The translations under genes and the position numbers were made by a program. From assembly GCA_916613615.1 (NCBI GenBank), contig OU744726.1, forward strand, positions 16,867,515 to 16,931,514: a stretch of 64,000 nucleotides of DNA. The letters are read 5' to 3'. The notes under the pieces were generated by a model. It worked only from the letters and a program-made list of their open reading frames with translations. It searched no databases and had not been told where the DNA came from. The stretch's first letter is position 1, and every line of letters begins with the position of its first letter. The stretch is from Steromphala cineraria. Its lineage: Eukaryota; Mollusca; Gastropoda; Trochida; Trochidae. Shown piece after piece: positions 1 to 12,082 of the stretch.

Positions 1-2515
1 AATGTAACTGATTATATTATATACAAATATATCCTCGGACCGCCTCTGTTGAAGTAACTAAACATCAACAAATGTAACTGATTATCTCATATACAAATAT
101 ATCCTAGGACCGCCTCTGTTGAAGTAACTTAACATCAACAAATATAACTGATTATCTTATATATAAAAATATATCCTAGGACCGCCTCTGTTGAAGTAAC
201 TAAACATCAACAAATATAACTGATTATATAATATACAAATATATTCTAGGACCGCCTCTGTTGAAGTATCTAAACATCAACAAATATAACTGATTATATA
301 ATATACAAATATATTCTAGGACCACCTTTGTTGAAGTAACTAAACATCAACAAATATAACTGATTATATAATATACAAATATATTCTAGGACCACCTTTG
401 TTGAAGTAACTAAACATCAACAAATATAACTGATTATATAATATACAAATATATTCTAGGACCACCTTTGTTGAAGTAACTAAACATCAACAAATATAAC
501 TGATTATATAATATACAAATATATTCTAGGACCACCTTTGTTGAACTAACTAAACATCAACAAATATAACTGATTATATAATATACAAATATATTCTAGG
601 ACCACCTTTGTTGAAGTAACTAAACATCAACAAATGTAACTGATTATATAATATACAAATATATTCTAGGACCACCTTTGTTGAAGTAACTAAACATCAA
701 CAAATATAACTGATTATATAATATACAAATATATTCTAGGACCACCTTTGTTGAAGTTACTAAACATCTACAAATATAACTGATTATATAATATACAAAT
801 ATATTCTAGGACCACCTTTGTTGAAGTAACTAAACATCAACAAATGTAACTGATTATATAATATACAAATATATTCTAGGACCACCTTTGTTGAAGTAAC
901 TAAACATCAACAAATGTAACTGATTATATTATATGCAAATATATCCTAGGACCGCCTTTGTTGAAGTAACTTAACATCAACAAATATAACTGATTATATA
1001 ATATACAAATATATTCTAGGACCACCTTTGTTGAAGTAACTAAACATCAACAAATATAACTGATTATATAATATACAAATATATTCTAGGACCACCTTTG
1101 TTGAAGTAACTAAACATCAACAAATGTAACTGATTATATTATATACAAATATATTCTAGGACCACCTTTGTTGAAGTAACTAAACATCAACAAATGTAAC
1201 TGATTATATAATAAACAAATATATTATAGGACCACCTCTGTTGAAGTGACTAAACATCAACAAATATAACTGATTATATAATATACAAATATATTCTAGG
1301 ACCGCCTCTGTTGAAGTATCTAAACATCAACAAATATAACTGATTATATAATATACAAATATATTCTAGGACCACCTTTGTTGAAGTAACTAAACATCAA
1401 CAAATATAACTGATTATATAATATACAAATATATTCTAGGACCACCTTTGTTGAAGTAACTAAACATCAACAAATATAACTGATTATATAATATACAAAT
1501 ATATTCTAGGACCACCTTTGTTGAAGTAACTAAACATCAACAAATATAACTGATTATATAATATACAAATATATTCTAGGACCACCTTTGTTGAACTAAC
1601 TAAACATCAACAAATATAACTGATTATATAATATACAAATATATTCTAGGACCACCTTTGTTGAAGTAACTAAACATCAACAAATGTAACTGATTATATA
1701 ATATACAAATATATTCTAGGACCACCTTTGTTGAAGTAACTAAACATCAACAAATATAACTGATTATATAATATACAAATATATTCTAGGACCACCTTTG
1801 TTGAAGTAACTAAACATCTACAAATATAACTGATTATATAATATACAAATATATTCTAGGACCACCTTTGTTGAAGTAACTAAACATCAACAAATGTAAC
1901 TGATTATATTATATACAAATATATTCTAGGACCACCTTTGTTGAAGTAACTAAACATCAACAAATGTAACTGATTATATAATAAACAAATATATTATAGG
2001 ACCACCTCTGTTGAAGTGACTAAACATCAACAAATATAACTGATTATATAATATACAAATATATTCTAGGACCACCTTTGTTGAAGTAACTAAACATCAA
2101 CAAATATAACTGATTATATAATATACAAATATATTCTAGGACCACCTTTGTTGAAGTAACTAAACATCAACAAATGTAACTGATTATATTATATACAAAT
2201 ATATTCTAGGACCACCTTTGTTGAAGTAACTAAACATCAACAAATGTAACTGATTATATAATAAACAAATATATTATAGGACCACCTCTGTTGAAGTGAC
2301 TAAACATCAACAAATATAACTGATTATATAATATACAAATATATTCTAGGACCACCTTTGTTGAAGTAACTAAACATCAACAAATGTAACTGATTATATA
2401 ATATACAAATATATTCTAGGACCACCTTTGTTGAAGTAACTTAACATCAACAAATATAACTGATTATATAATATACAAATATATCCTAGGACCACCTTTG
2501 TTGAAGTAACTAAAC
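1..2515. repeat. 70-bp satellite array with higher-order structure
   Basis: About 36 head-to-tail copies of a 70-bp AT-rich monomer that carries a conserved block reading CTAGGACC(A/G)CCT(T/C)TGTTGAAG. Copies are roughly 90-99% alike by eye. Diagnostic variants recur at fixed distances: 'TTGAACTAAC' at 541 and 1591, 'ACATCTAC' near 765 and 1815, 'GAAGTATC' near 1311 and 261, all 1050 bp (15 monomers) apart. A variant with ATAAACAAATATATTATAGG recurs at about 1211, 1981 and 2261, so the right third carries further block duplications of 770 and 280 bp. The array runs off the left edge and stops within about 100 bp of the first ITIH-like exon, so it probably lies in an intron of that gene. No long ORF crosses it. 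Confidence 0.97.
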
Positions 2516-2613
2516 ATACAAATATGAAAATGGGTCCAGACCAATGTTCGATGCTTAGAGCAGGTTGTGCGGTATGGGTCTAACATTTAAAAATATGTTT
2601 TCTGTGTACCCAG

Positions 2614-5600
2614 TATCAACTGTTGACGGCGGTGACGGCCATGCAAGTGGTCACCCTTTATGGATACATGAAAGAACGAGTGGAGTACAGGGAGGACAAG
2701 GACTCCTTCTTCTATCTGGGGGAGCTGCCCATGGAACTCACTTACGCAGGTGGGCGTTCAGGATTAATAAATACTTTCTTTGATCAGCTGACATGTGTTC
2801 AGTATAGGGCACACGTAACGACTACAATTGCTATGTTACTACAGCCTAATGGATGTGGATTCCTTTTTGTAAATATTATGTAGTTTTTACTAAAGTTTTT
2901 TTTATAAAAACTCCGACTATATCTAAACCAATTAAATATTATCAAATGATACCATCGATACACTTTGTCCAAGCCCATGGCATATCTCTTAAATTCATCT
3001 CACACTGAGAATAATGTAATTGCATTTTCTTTCGGCTCATGTTTACTAGTTGTGGCAAATGTTAAAACCTGGCTTTAAAATAAAAGTCGCCTCAACTTCG
3101 CAATTTCAAATAACTCGATCTCGATGACTTGAGTGATGTTTGACAACATTATTAACTCCGATAAACAGAAACAGCCAAGTTCTTTCAAATGACATAATGG
3201 CATGTATACTTACTAACAAAACGTTAAGGAACACCCGAGTGTCAATGATTAAGCATTAAGTAGTTCATATAAAATTCAATGACTATTTGAATATTATTGA
3301 ACCTTGGTTAACGCAAAATTGTGTTAGGTGTTTTTCAAATCTCAATCTTTATTCAATACTGAAAGGCCACAGGCCTATAGTACATTTTATAAGAATAAAA
3401 AATACAAAAATGTATGGCAATCATGCCATGACAATCATAACATATCTAACATTGGGATTTCCTAATGTTCGTGGCATGGTACAGAAACATTGCAAGATTT
3501 TATATTACATCATACTTATTACATTTCATTAGGTGTTATTCAATGGATAAAATTACTTTTCAGCCGAAAACGAAAGGAGAAAGGAATATTACTACCAAGG
3601 CTATGGTTCCAACAGAGGAGGCGGTGGGTACAATACTTCCCTTTCAATATTCATATGTTTCCCACCTTCTAAATTCTACCTATTCTAGCCAGCGAGCCAA
3701 TTGGTATGCTCATGATCGGAAACAAAATGAATGCGTGATTTCAGGGGGGTTCTTCGATTAATCATATACTTTCTATTTTCGTGTTGTTGTATTGTTTCCA
3801 ACTATAGACTTATATTGCAAGCGACAACGACAGTGGAGATCGTCCTAAATGTATGTACATAGAAATGTATTGCAAAAACATTTTTTTACTGCAAATGTTG
3901 TTTAATAAGAAAAAAATTCAAATACAAAAAAAAATAGAGAGAACTATTTTCTAACAGTTTAAGACGGTTAAAGTCAATCATATAGCTTTTCACTACTTTT
4001 TTATGTATGAATATTTTTACAACGTCATTCACCTGAAGATACCGAAAGGTTGAAAGTACTAGTGAATAAAGTCATCAAATCGTTTTTTATGTAAGACCTA
4101 AGTGTTGGACAAATTTGAACTGTTTATATATTTATATATTTTTATATATATATGTACTTATGAAGAAGTTGAGCCCTCATCACGCTATGAATACTTTGAT
4201 TGATTAAAACGACATTTCTGTATATTTATAAGGGTGAGACATAATGATAGAATGATAGAAGTATTATGCACTTAGTAGTGCTTAAGTATATGTCGTTCTA
4301 ACGTGATATTTATGTTTGATGTTTCCTGTCATGTTACCTTTGAGATGCTTTAAAATATACTCATATGAAGACATGTACAGATTTCAATCATACAGAAGAT
4401 CACATTTGGAAGCGTTGCACAAATAATGAAAAATTAAAAAAACTCATATGACTGATCTATTTTGTGCAAATTCTGTGATAAATCTCTATATATTTTTGCT
4501 ACAGCTTACGGTGACCCCCACTTCATGGTGTATATGGCAGGTCTCCAGTACCCTATCTGCTTTGATGTCACTGGCAGAGACGATCAGATGTACCAACTGG
4601 TCCGGGATCCTCGAACTGGTTTGTTAAAATGTTGACACCTAGTAATTAAAATGTGCATGCAATACCTCCCACTACCTTACTCTAACAGTGGGCAGTATAC
4701 AATGTATGTACGTCTCTTGAGGTGAAAGTCTTGGATTAAGTTCTTATTATCTCATGAATTGTTGAAAATGTACACTATCATTGCTTTAGTAACAATAACC
4801 AGAAGAACCTTTTGACGTTTCCTTTACTTGTCATCCATGTCTTTGTATAATATGTTCATTTACTGAAGGATTACCCATGTCCTAATCAAAATAATTGTTC
4901 GTGCCATTTAACTTCCAGACCTTATGGTAAACGCACGCATGCGCAATGGAAGGAAGAAGAATAAAAAGGGAAAATCACGACTTTACTATATGACAGAGTT
5001 CAACATTAAACTCCGTGACCTTCACCTTCACGTGACCTGCAAGAACGTGACCTTGGACGGGAAGACGTACCATTGGAACCAAAACGTGAATGGAACACTC
5101 CCCGGAGCTAACCTTTACCTGAAAGTGATAACTGGCAAGATAAGCCGCTTATCTGTTATATTTGAGAGTAAACTTGAAATTGATATCACCAGCCACATCC
5201 ACAGAGACCCATCTCTCCCTGGTGATGACTTCCTTAACATTGAGATCGGAAACGAACACGTCCTGTCTAAGGAGACGGATGGATTGCTAGGTAAGATCCC
5301 CGGTGTGTTCAGGATGTGTTTACTGATGTTGCCTCTGAGTTTGCTGGAGGCCAATTTAAAATTAGCTTGAAAGCAGGGATAGCAGATGATAACAAAAAAT
5401 TATGCATTGTAACTATCTTTTAACGAATTTATTTGATGTTTGAGTTCGACAAACGATATTCTTATTTGATGCAACATTTTATTGAACTCAGTAAAGTTTA
5501 TCTAGGTTTCTACTTCGGGAAATATTGTCACATCTGATTGTCGAGTACTAAAAAATCAATCAAGGTGATTCATTTACTGTAAATAGGAGACACCAGTGTT

Positions 5601-5938
5601 TCTTTATACATATGCCATTTTTTTTATCTTATCCGAAAAGCTTATTTACACCAAAACAAGACACCAATTCTCTTGTTCCTCTATTTGCAGGTCAGTTTGT
5701 CCACAAGCACATGCGTCTTGATGACCTTAAGTTCCGGAAGGGAAACCTGGTGGCTGAGCTTGAGACTCGTTCTGGAGTTGACAAACATCATGGCCGCGCC
5801 CGTATAGTGCACCGGAAGGACCCCATTTGGAACACAACCACTTCCTGTTGGATGATTAAGAAGATGGGAGCGCGTCTGTTTGATGGTCCGGCGGAATATT
5901 ATGTCATCAAGAGCATGAATCAGACTAACTTGATATAA
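2614..5938 (+). CDS. Inter-alpha-trypsin inhibitor heavy chain-like protein, C-terminal part (4 exons, 5' partial)
   Basis: Exons 2614-2749, 4505-4618, 4919-5290 and 5691-5938 (TAA at 5936-5938) join in frame to 289 residues; the last three junctions are all phase 1. The ITIH C-terminal domain is recognisable: AYGDPHF at the start of the second exon (4505) followed by a Cys-Phe-Asp stretch and an Arg-Asp-Pro turn, then the VNARM strand in the third exon, and TDGLLGQF across the last junction, ending in a Trp-Met/Phe-Asp-Gly-Pro region close to the stop. In vertebrate ITIH proteins the Asp-Pro bond of DPHF is cleaved and the Asp is esterified to chondroitin sulfate, allowing transfer to hyaluronan; the site (4513-4524) is intact here, so secretion and matrix association are likely by homology. 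The VIT and von Willebrand A domains normally N-terminal to this must lie upstream of the window. The first exon (about 45 residues) is the least certain: it is open and well bounded by CAG and GTGGGC but matches no domain I recognise. It could also be a related vWD-like matrix protein, but the overall motif order favours ITIH. Confidence 0.85.
3335..3500 (-). mobile_element. LINE 3'-end fragment in ITIH-like intron
   Basis: On the minus strand this reads ...TAGGCCTGTGGCCTTTCAGTATTGAATAAAG, closely similar to the 3' end of the LINE at 11975-12080 (GGCCATGTGGCCTTTAATACTG). Only the 3' untranslated part is recognisable, as expected for a 5'-truncated non-LTR retrotransposon copy. The right limit is approximate. 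ORFs read through it (3287-3761) have no recognisable product. Confidence 0.55.
4505..4618 (+). CDS. ITIH-like exon carrying the DPHF processing motif
   Basis: Internal exon, acceptor ...TACAG at 4500-4504 and donor GTTTGT at 4619. It encodes 38 residues beginning A-Y-G-D-P-H-F and containing CFDVTGRDDQ. In the ITIH family this is where the C-terminal propeptide is cut off and glycosaminoglycan attached. Both flanking introns are phase 1. Confidence 0.87.
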
Positions 5939-6059
5939 CTAAGGCTTTAATCTGACCGGCTAAGTGTTTGCTACTGAGTTTAAAATGATAATTTCTATTT
6001 TCTAAACAATGGTATGGCAATGACGTCACGATACTATCGTGGGATGGATAGCGATTATA

Positions 6060-6231
6060 TAGCTTTTACAATAAATATAATATTTATATCGCGCTATTTC
6101 CAAATAATTGTATCAGCTCAAAGCGGTATCGGTCACACAACTTAGTCTAGACTCAGGCCACAATATAATGTCTGCACCAGGATTCAAACTCTGATCTTTG
6201 GCGTGAGAGGCCAGCTAACCACTACACAACC
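6060..6231 (-). mobile_element. tRNA-derived SINE, minus strand
   Basis: Read on the minus strand, 6231-6175 resembles a tRNA: an A-box-like GTAGTGGTTAGCTGG, an anticodon-arm-like GGCCTCTCACGCC (CTC in loop position), then a B-box-like AGTTTGAATCCTGG. It lacks good aminoacyl-stem pairing and continues into a non-tRNA body that ends in GCGCGATATAAATATTATA, so it is a SINE and not a functional tRNA gene. The head most resembles tRNA-Glu(CTC). The tail is similar to the 3' end of the LINE at 55.3 kb. Outer limits are approximate. Confidence 0.65.
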
Positions 6232-6397
6232 GTGCGTTATAATCCGTGCGTTACAATAGGCTAATGATAAACACAATGGGTGTATACAAAACACCTTTTG
6301 CTAACTCCATACCTTCGTTATTCAGAACAGGCTTGTAACTACCTCATCCAGTTTTGTAAACATGCGGCTTAAGAAACCATTTATCCACCATTTGCTC

Positions 6398-6403
6398 AAT
6401 AAA
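6398..6403 (+). terminator. Candidate poly(A) signal of ITIH-like gene
   Basis: AATAAA 460 bp downstream of the ITIH-like stop codon, followed within 30 bp by a T-rich stretch. AATAAA also occurs at about 6071 but lies in the tail of a SINE. Which one is used cannot be decided without transcripts. Confidence 0.45.
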
Positions 6404-8325
6404 GTGCTATGATCAAAGTCTTTCTTCCTTTGTATGAAATTTCATTTCCCTCACTCTTCCTCATTTATATCATCCGAATTCATTGGAAAGTTTTTTTTTT
6501 TGATGTTTTTTCCAACAAGAAACATCAGAATCGTATAAAGCTGTTTTCATCAAGGTACTATTTATTTTGGTAGAAACGATGTTGTGGACAAGATACGGAA
6601 ATTATGAATTTTAACGTACATTTCTAGGGTTCTTTGATATAAGCTTAGCTAGTAGTGATGCATCGAGAAACTGCATTATTTTCTCAACATTATGACCTCA
6701 AAAACTAGGTCAGACTGTTATGTGCGTTTAACTAAGGCAGGTGAAAAAGACCTGAATGTAAACAAAAAACACACTCTATTTGTCTTGCATTCGGGTCAGA
6801 AATATGTGCTTACATAGGTTCAATGTATTTTATTTATCCTACAATCATTGTTATCAAAGGGATTTTCTTTGTCGATAAAAATGTTTTGAAAGAAGTTTGA
6901 CTTGACGAGAAAGCACCTGTTACTAAATATAAAGTAAAAGTGTATGGTGAAACATATTAATTTCTAAAGAAATACAGAAGTGATTTTGCAAACAAGCCCT
7001 AGCCTTTTATATCCCTCAGTAACAAAACATATAGTTCATGTGACATACGTATCTTTATAATTACAAAATGTTAGCTAGGTTTAAGACCCACTTCACCACA
7101 TGGCCATCAAATACCAAAAGGTTCAGTACATGACAAGAAAACACAACTATTATAATGTTTATACTAGGCTAGCTATGTCCTGATGATGCGGTAATAAAAT
7201 CATGTACATATGGACAATTCATTATACATTGATCACAAATGTTGAAAAGTAATATTTCCATGCAGAACATTTATGTTATACCTATGATTGAAATAGAATT
7301 GAGTGTCTCTAGTAGCAATGAAGTTGATACGGACAAAACGATATTGGAATGGTTCTCCTATAGGTAGCACCTCATCTATATGATAACCTATCATATCTCT
7401 TTGAAAATATTTTTCATAGAATTACCGTTACATTCATCAAAAGATATAACACACGAACCCAATAACCTTTCACATTGAGCAATTTATTGAAAATATCGAA
7501 CAGGTATCGCACCAGTCTGAGTCATTTTCCACGCCCACGTTGAAACCCAAAATGTCGCGATAAATATTCACTCAATCATGTGATATAATGAATTGTTCTA
7601 TATAATCAAAATTATTGCATATTTTTTTGAAAATATATTATCATGTAAAACAAATATATTTTAATGAATCGAAAATCAAATTTAGCTAAAGATTATGCGT
7701 AGTCGTTAAAATATATTAAGAGAAAACTCGCATTAAGAATAACAAGGGAGGTACTAAGAACAAATAAAGTGGTCGACTGATTAAATAGATAAGTAAATTA
7801 AGATTATTGCTACGTTGCCGATAATGCACGCCTTGTTCCAGCTTTGAAACATGAGGCAAGGCCAATCATAATGCAATACGATTGGGATTGATTACTATCT
7901 GACAGATGATTGACACTGATCGATATCATGTCAACATGCTGTATATTGCGGAAAACAATTTTCATCCAAGGCATGCGCAGTTATTTAGGAAATGTACAAC
8001 AAATAAACTAATTTCTATAGAATGCTTCATACTCCTTTTAAACGCCGCAGTGAGTCAGGGTTCACATCCTTGTCGTATAATCGGTTTTATGGTTTCTCCC
8101 TATAAAACACGTGTATCGTTTTACATTTTAAGTGTTATCTTTGAGAACAAAAGAAGAAATTACACAAGTTTTGCCTCAACCTTTTCCTTACTGCAAACAA
8201 AATACTGGAAGTTGGATAAAATTTGTTCTATCTTTGTAGATTTTAAGTAATGATAGAAGTCCCAGACTTAAATATTATTAAATTATTCATTCTTTCAAAG
8301 AAACCGAGCTTAAGATTGCTAAAAC
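6404..8325. other. Intergenic, no gene recognised
   Basis: AT-rich sequence without a supported gene. The longest open frame (7906-8250, 114 codons) has biased AT-driven composition, no recognisable domain and no splice-consistent neighbours. Confidence 0.7.
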
Positions 8326-10268
8326 TTAAAGAGACACTCCGTGGGTTATCAATCCTAAATAAACATAACCAAAAAATCAACAATTGCATGAAGTGCATTT
8401 ACAAGTTTTTTGAAGATTTTCCGATCATCATTTATGATATTACAGCCAAAAATCTGAAAGCGAATTGACATGTCTAAAAATAGATCGGGTCGAGGATGTT
8501 CATAGCCAAATGCATTTTGGGATTGTGGTGAGTTTATACGAACGCTCAAATACCGAGAACAGTTAATGGGACTTTCGATTGTCACAGGAATCGGGGACAG
8601 AAAAAGATAGACATCACAACGAGATTATTTATTTGTTCTAAGTTATTACATTGATGTGTTGATTTAACCAATTATCGATATTACCATATCATAGTGGCAA
8701 ACCCATTTAGGTTTCAATGATAAATTTTTTTCAGAACACTTGACATATGAATATAATTACGAGTTTGTTCGACACGTCGAAGTCATGGCGTGCATCAATA
8801 AGCTCAACGAATCTATTCGAAACATGAGAACTTTAATGAACTAAAAAAACACTTTTTCCTATTATATAATTATTGCGGTAGTCTACTCGATATAAAGGCA
8901 AGTTTAAGTCATAGTGGAATCTATTATCATACTAAATATCCACTTAGACGTCGGTGTTATGTTCAAATGCTAAAAAACGGGACGCCTTGTGTGTGATTGA
9001 TTATGATTTATGATATTCAAATTTTGGTATTTGCTAGTTTTTGTCATCAAAAAACAATCTTTGTTATTGTGCTTTCTCTTGTCGTTTAGTCGTTTATCCA
9101 CAGATTACAGGTTCGAATATCGAGGAAATTTTCAGCTCATGCTAAAACACTGTACTTGAAAAAAAAAGTAACTTGTCTGCATTGTGGTTTAGTATAACAA
9201 ATTTAATATAATTGTAGATTGCTAAAACAATAACAAGAATTTTATTGATTTCATTTAAGATTCTGAGTTTATCAAGCTAATAATGTTTCTTTTCTAATGG
9301 AATGTACTTTTTATATAACGGTTAACGTTTCGTCTGTGTACCGATTGATAAGAAAGGTCGACTTTCTCGATGGTTGCTGTTCGATTGTATGACAAATTAT
9401 TGGAAATTTCCCACTTTGTTTTTAAATGATTTGGATGATATACACAAGGGCAAATTTGGCTTATTAGAGGTCTAAATATGGCACGTCACTTGACAAAAAA
9501 GTTCAATAATTAGCCCGTTTGGTTTCTACTTTAATTTGTAAAAGGGTTCAGCTCAAGATAATGTTTTTAAACTTATTGCTGTACGATTCACTATCCGAAA
9601 TACACAAATCACTAAATATCTGTCGCATATATTAGTTTGCGAATAACATATTTGAAAATTAAAAATTGAATGATAAGTCATTTGGTTTGCGATGGTTAAT
9701 ATTCTTTTTCACTCAATAACTGGAAAGATTCTAAAAGAATCATCCCATACACAAGAAAATTTCTTTCCATGTCCAACTATATAAGAGTTTAGTTTTAAGA
9801 TTCTTTCGAGCAAAAAGTACTTAATTAAAACCAACGATTATCAAGAAAGCAGTAATGTAAATGATATTATGTCATTATATGCGCTAAGGTCGGTGTCATC
9901 TATTGGATTTCAAATGGAAAATGTTATTAAGAGACGCAACAGTTTATGTAGATTTTGATTGTGCTTATGATACGGTTTAGTCAACATCCGAATCATCTGC
10001 AGTGTTCATCAACTCGACCCGTGTATTGTTCACGCAAACGCAATTTTTGGAAAAACCCAGCTGCTAAATATAGGATTTTCTGAGACGCGCGCTAATCGAT
10101 ACACCAGGTGTCTTTTGGCACTAATTAAAGGTACTTCCCATGTATCCCAAACATATTTTATAGTGTCAGCGTATAGAGGAAAGATTTTTCTTTAAAGTGA
10201 TGGTATTTTTAAATGTTTGAAGGAAAATTTCTCTTAAACGAAGACCAACTCGCGGAGTGTCACTTTAA
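8326..10268. mobile_element. Candidate TTAA-flanked inverted-repeat element, no transposase
   Basis: The left end reads TTAAAGAGACACTCCGTGGG and the right end, reverse-complemented, reads TTAAAGTGACACTCCGCGAG. The two roughly 20-bp ends are inverted and both start in TTAA, the target of piggyBac-type transposases. The 1.9 kb between them is AT-rich and shows no transposase-like protein. It may be a non-autonomous element, or two unrelated solo ends that happen to face each other. Confidence 0.4.
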
Positions 10269-11483
10269 TGTACATATAAAGTATAAAGCATGTTTAAATT
10301 GTTGTTAGGTAATATTCGTTCTATACTAGAATCCTTTATAATTCATGATAATCTTAGTTTAAAGTCCTGAAAAAAAAGAGAATCACCTAAAAGATCAATG
10401 GCACTTAAACATGAAATAAGAGACTGGACACAAATCGTCAAAAAAGACCGATACGGACCCCTGCAGCTGTTAGCAAGGGACTCGAAATCGATACTATTTC
10501 ATGAATAGGTGAGGTGATGTGGGCTTTACGGCTGCTAGTATTATTGCAGGGAGAAAACCCGCAACACTATTGTGACTGTATTGCGGTGAAACCTGCTAGC
10601 TTCGTCTGGAACTATAAAACCGTGGTTTGTACTGCGCTAAAATTCATTTTACCATTGCACCCACAACTTACTGCGTGTAGAACAGTTTTCTACTGCAGAT
10701 AAAGATGCCGAGCCCCTGGTGGGATATTAAAAATAGAAGTTGGACTGTAAAATAAAATTCTACAAGTCTCTACTTGTCAGGAAAAAAACAAAAACGGCAT
10801 AGGTCAAATTGTGACTGGTAGCTTCACGACCCTTTCAGTAGGTAATCGATAGTTGACGTTTCAAACAAACACGAGGAAGATATATACGCACAGTATAAAC
10901 TTACATTGGTAATCGTGCAGTTGTTCGGTAAATATGTCACCTTATACCCGTAAAAAGCGGCATTAAATTACAAATAGGATTACCTTATTCGACTATCTCG
11001 AAAACAACTTGAAGTGAACAATAACAATCGTATATACATAAAACACAACAGGTGTCCCTTCGTGGTAAACCTGGTCCAACTCCTATGCAAATAGAACAAA
11101 TAGCAAAATCACGTGTAGGGTAGCGAATTTATTAGATCATCTGTGATGTTGAATGTTTTCATAGTGTCGTCACTGTAAAAAGAATGTTGATAAGATACAC
11201 CTTTTAAAGATTCCTAAGTTAATAACTGTTGCGCTCTTATATTCACTAAAATGTTATGCTGTTGGAATATTAGGTCTGGAATATATAAATGAATTGCAAT
11301 GGACACTCCTTATAAGTTGACTTATTTGTTTTAAGTAATTTGGGTGTACCATTTAAAAAGAATAAAAATATTACAATTTTAACGAATTAATCTAAGTTTC
11401 GAAATCAACTGAATCAGCAATTATTACTTCAAACATCAAACAATCTGTTATTGTAAACTTTATAGCCGTTTTGCTTATAACAG
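10269..11483. other. Intergenic, nothing recognised
   Basis: A stretch around 10440-10720 is less AT-rich than its surroundings and carries a 62-codon frame (10514-10702), but it shows no motif or splice context. Could be an old repeat fragment. Confidence 0.6.
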
Positions 11484-11835
11484 TTAAAGTGGCAGTAGCA
11501 CGTTTTTTGATGGAATATAAGGTGATGTCAGGAAAATTAAAATTATTGGTTCCAATCAAAAGACAATGTATTTAAACTTAACGAAGCAGTAATAATTCAA
11601 TTATATATTGTAAAGTTAAGCCTTGCGGTTCCTTTTTCTAACACAAACTGAATTAAAGGTGTTCACACAAACTGGCCGCCAATAGAGTTTATGTGAATCT
11701 CTATACTTTGACCACTGACTATGGATGATTGATTTGTGGAATGAGATTTTTGACACTATCAACATAATACATTTAGTATGAACGTACCATAATCAGTGAA
11801 ACATTTCTAAAATAAAATTGCTACTGCCCCTTTAA
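11484..11835 (+). mobile_element. TTAA-flanked MITE, copy 1
   Basis: Member of a family present six times here. The ends are TTAA-AG(G/T)GGCAGTAGCACG and its inverse ...GCTACTGCCCCT-TTAA, 352 bp apart. Shared internal landmarks are GGTGATGTCAGGAAAATT, GAATTAAAGGTGTTCACA and ACTATGGATGATTG. TTAA at both outer ends is the piggyBac-type target duplication. There is no coding capacity. Confidence 0.85.
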
Positions 11836-11974
11836 TGAGACATGTCTATTTGCTTTAAAAGTAAAATAATCATAATTTTATACAACATAAACTTTCAATT
11901 AAAGATATTTCGTGTTTTTGATGTCGTAATCTGATAAGAAAGAAAACTCAGAATCAGAATCATGTTTTTTTCAG

Positions 11975-12080
11975 TATTAAAGGCCACATGGCCCATGGTA
12001 CAATTGTAAGAGAAAATAAATACATTTGTCAAATGACCAAACTTATAACTAAGAAAATCTTAAGCTGAATATCTTAGAAA
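11975..12080 (-). mobile_element. LINE 3' end (segment of interrupted LINE)
   Basis: Minus-strand 3' untranslated end of the non-LTR retrotransposon whose reverse-transcriptase segments lie at 14720-14970 and 16131-16338. If the two inserted TA-flanked elements (12083-13190 and 13213-14717) are mentally removed, keeping one TA each, the reading frame from KYWI at 14720 continues through the 22-bp spacer to a stop inside this segment (about 12064). This fixes orientation and the order of insertion. Confidence 0.7.
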
Positions 12081-12082
12081 TA

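Noticed and set aside
1..2515. CRISPR-like regular repeat
   Set aside because: The whole 70-bp unit is repeated with no variable spacers and the context is eukaryotic; it is a satellite.
6175..6231. Functional tRNA-Glu gene on the minus strand
   Set aside because: A- and B-box-like sequences are present but the acceptor stem does not pair and the homology continues into a SINE body and tail.
10514..10702. 62-codon frame in a locally GC-richer stretch
   Set aside because: No signal peptide, domain, splice context or poly(A) signal that would support a gene.
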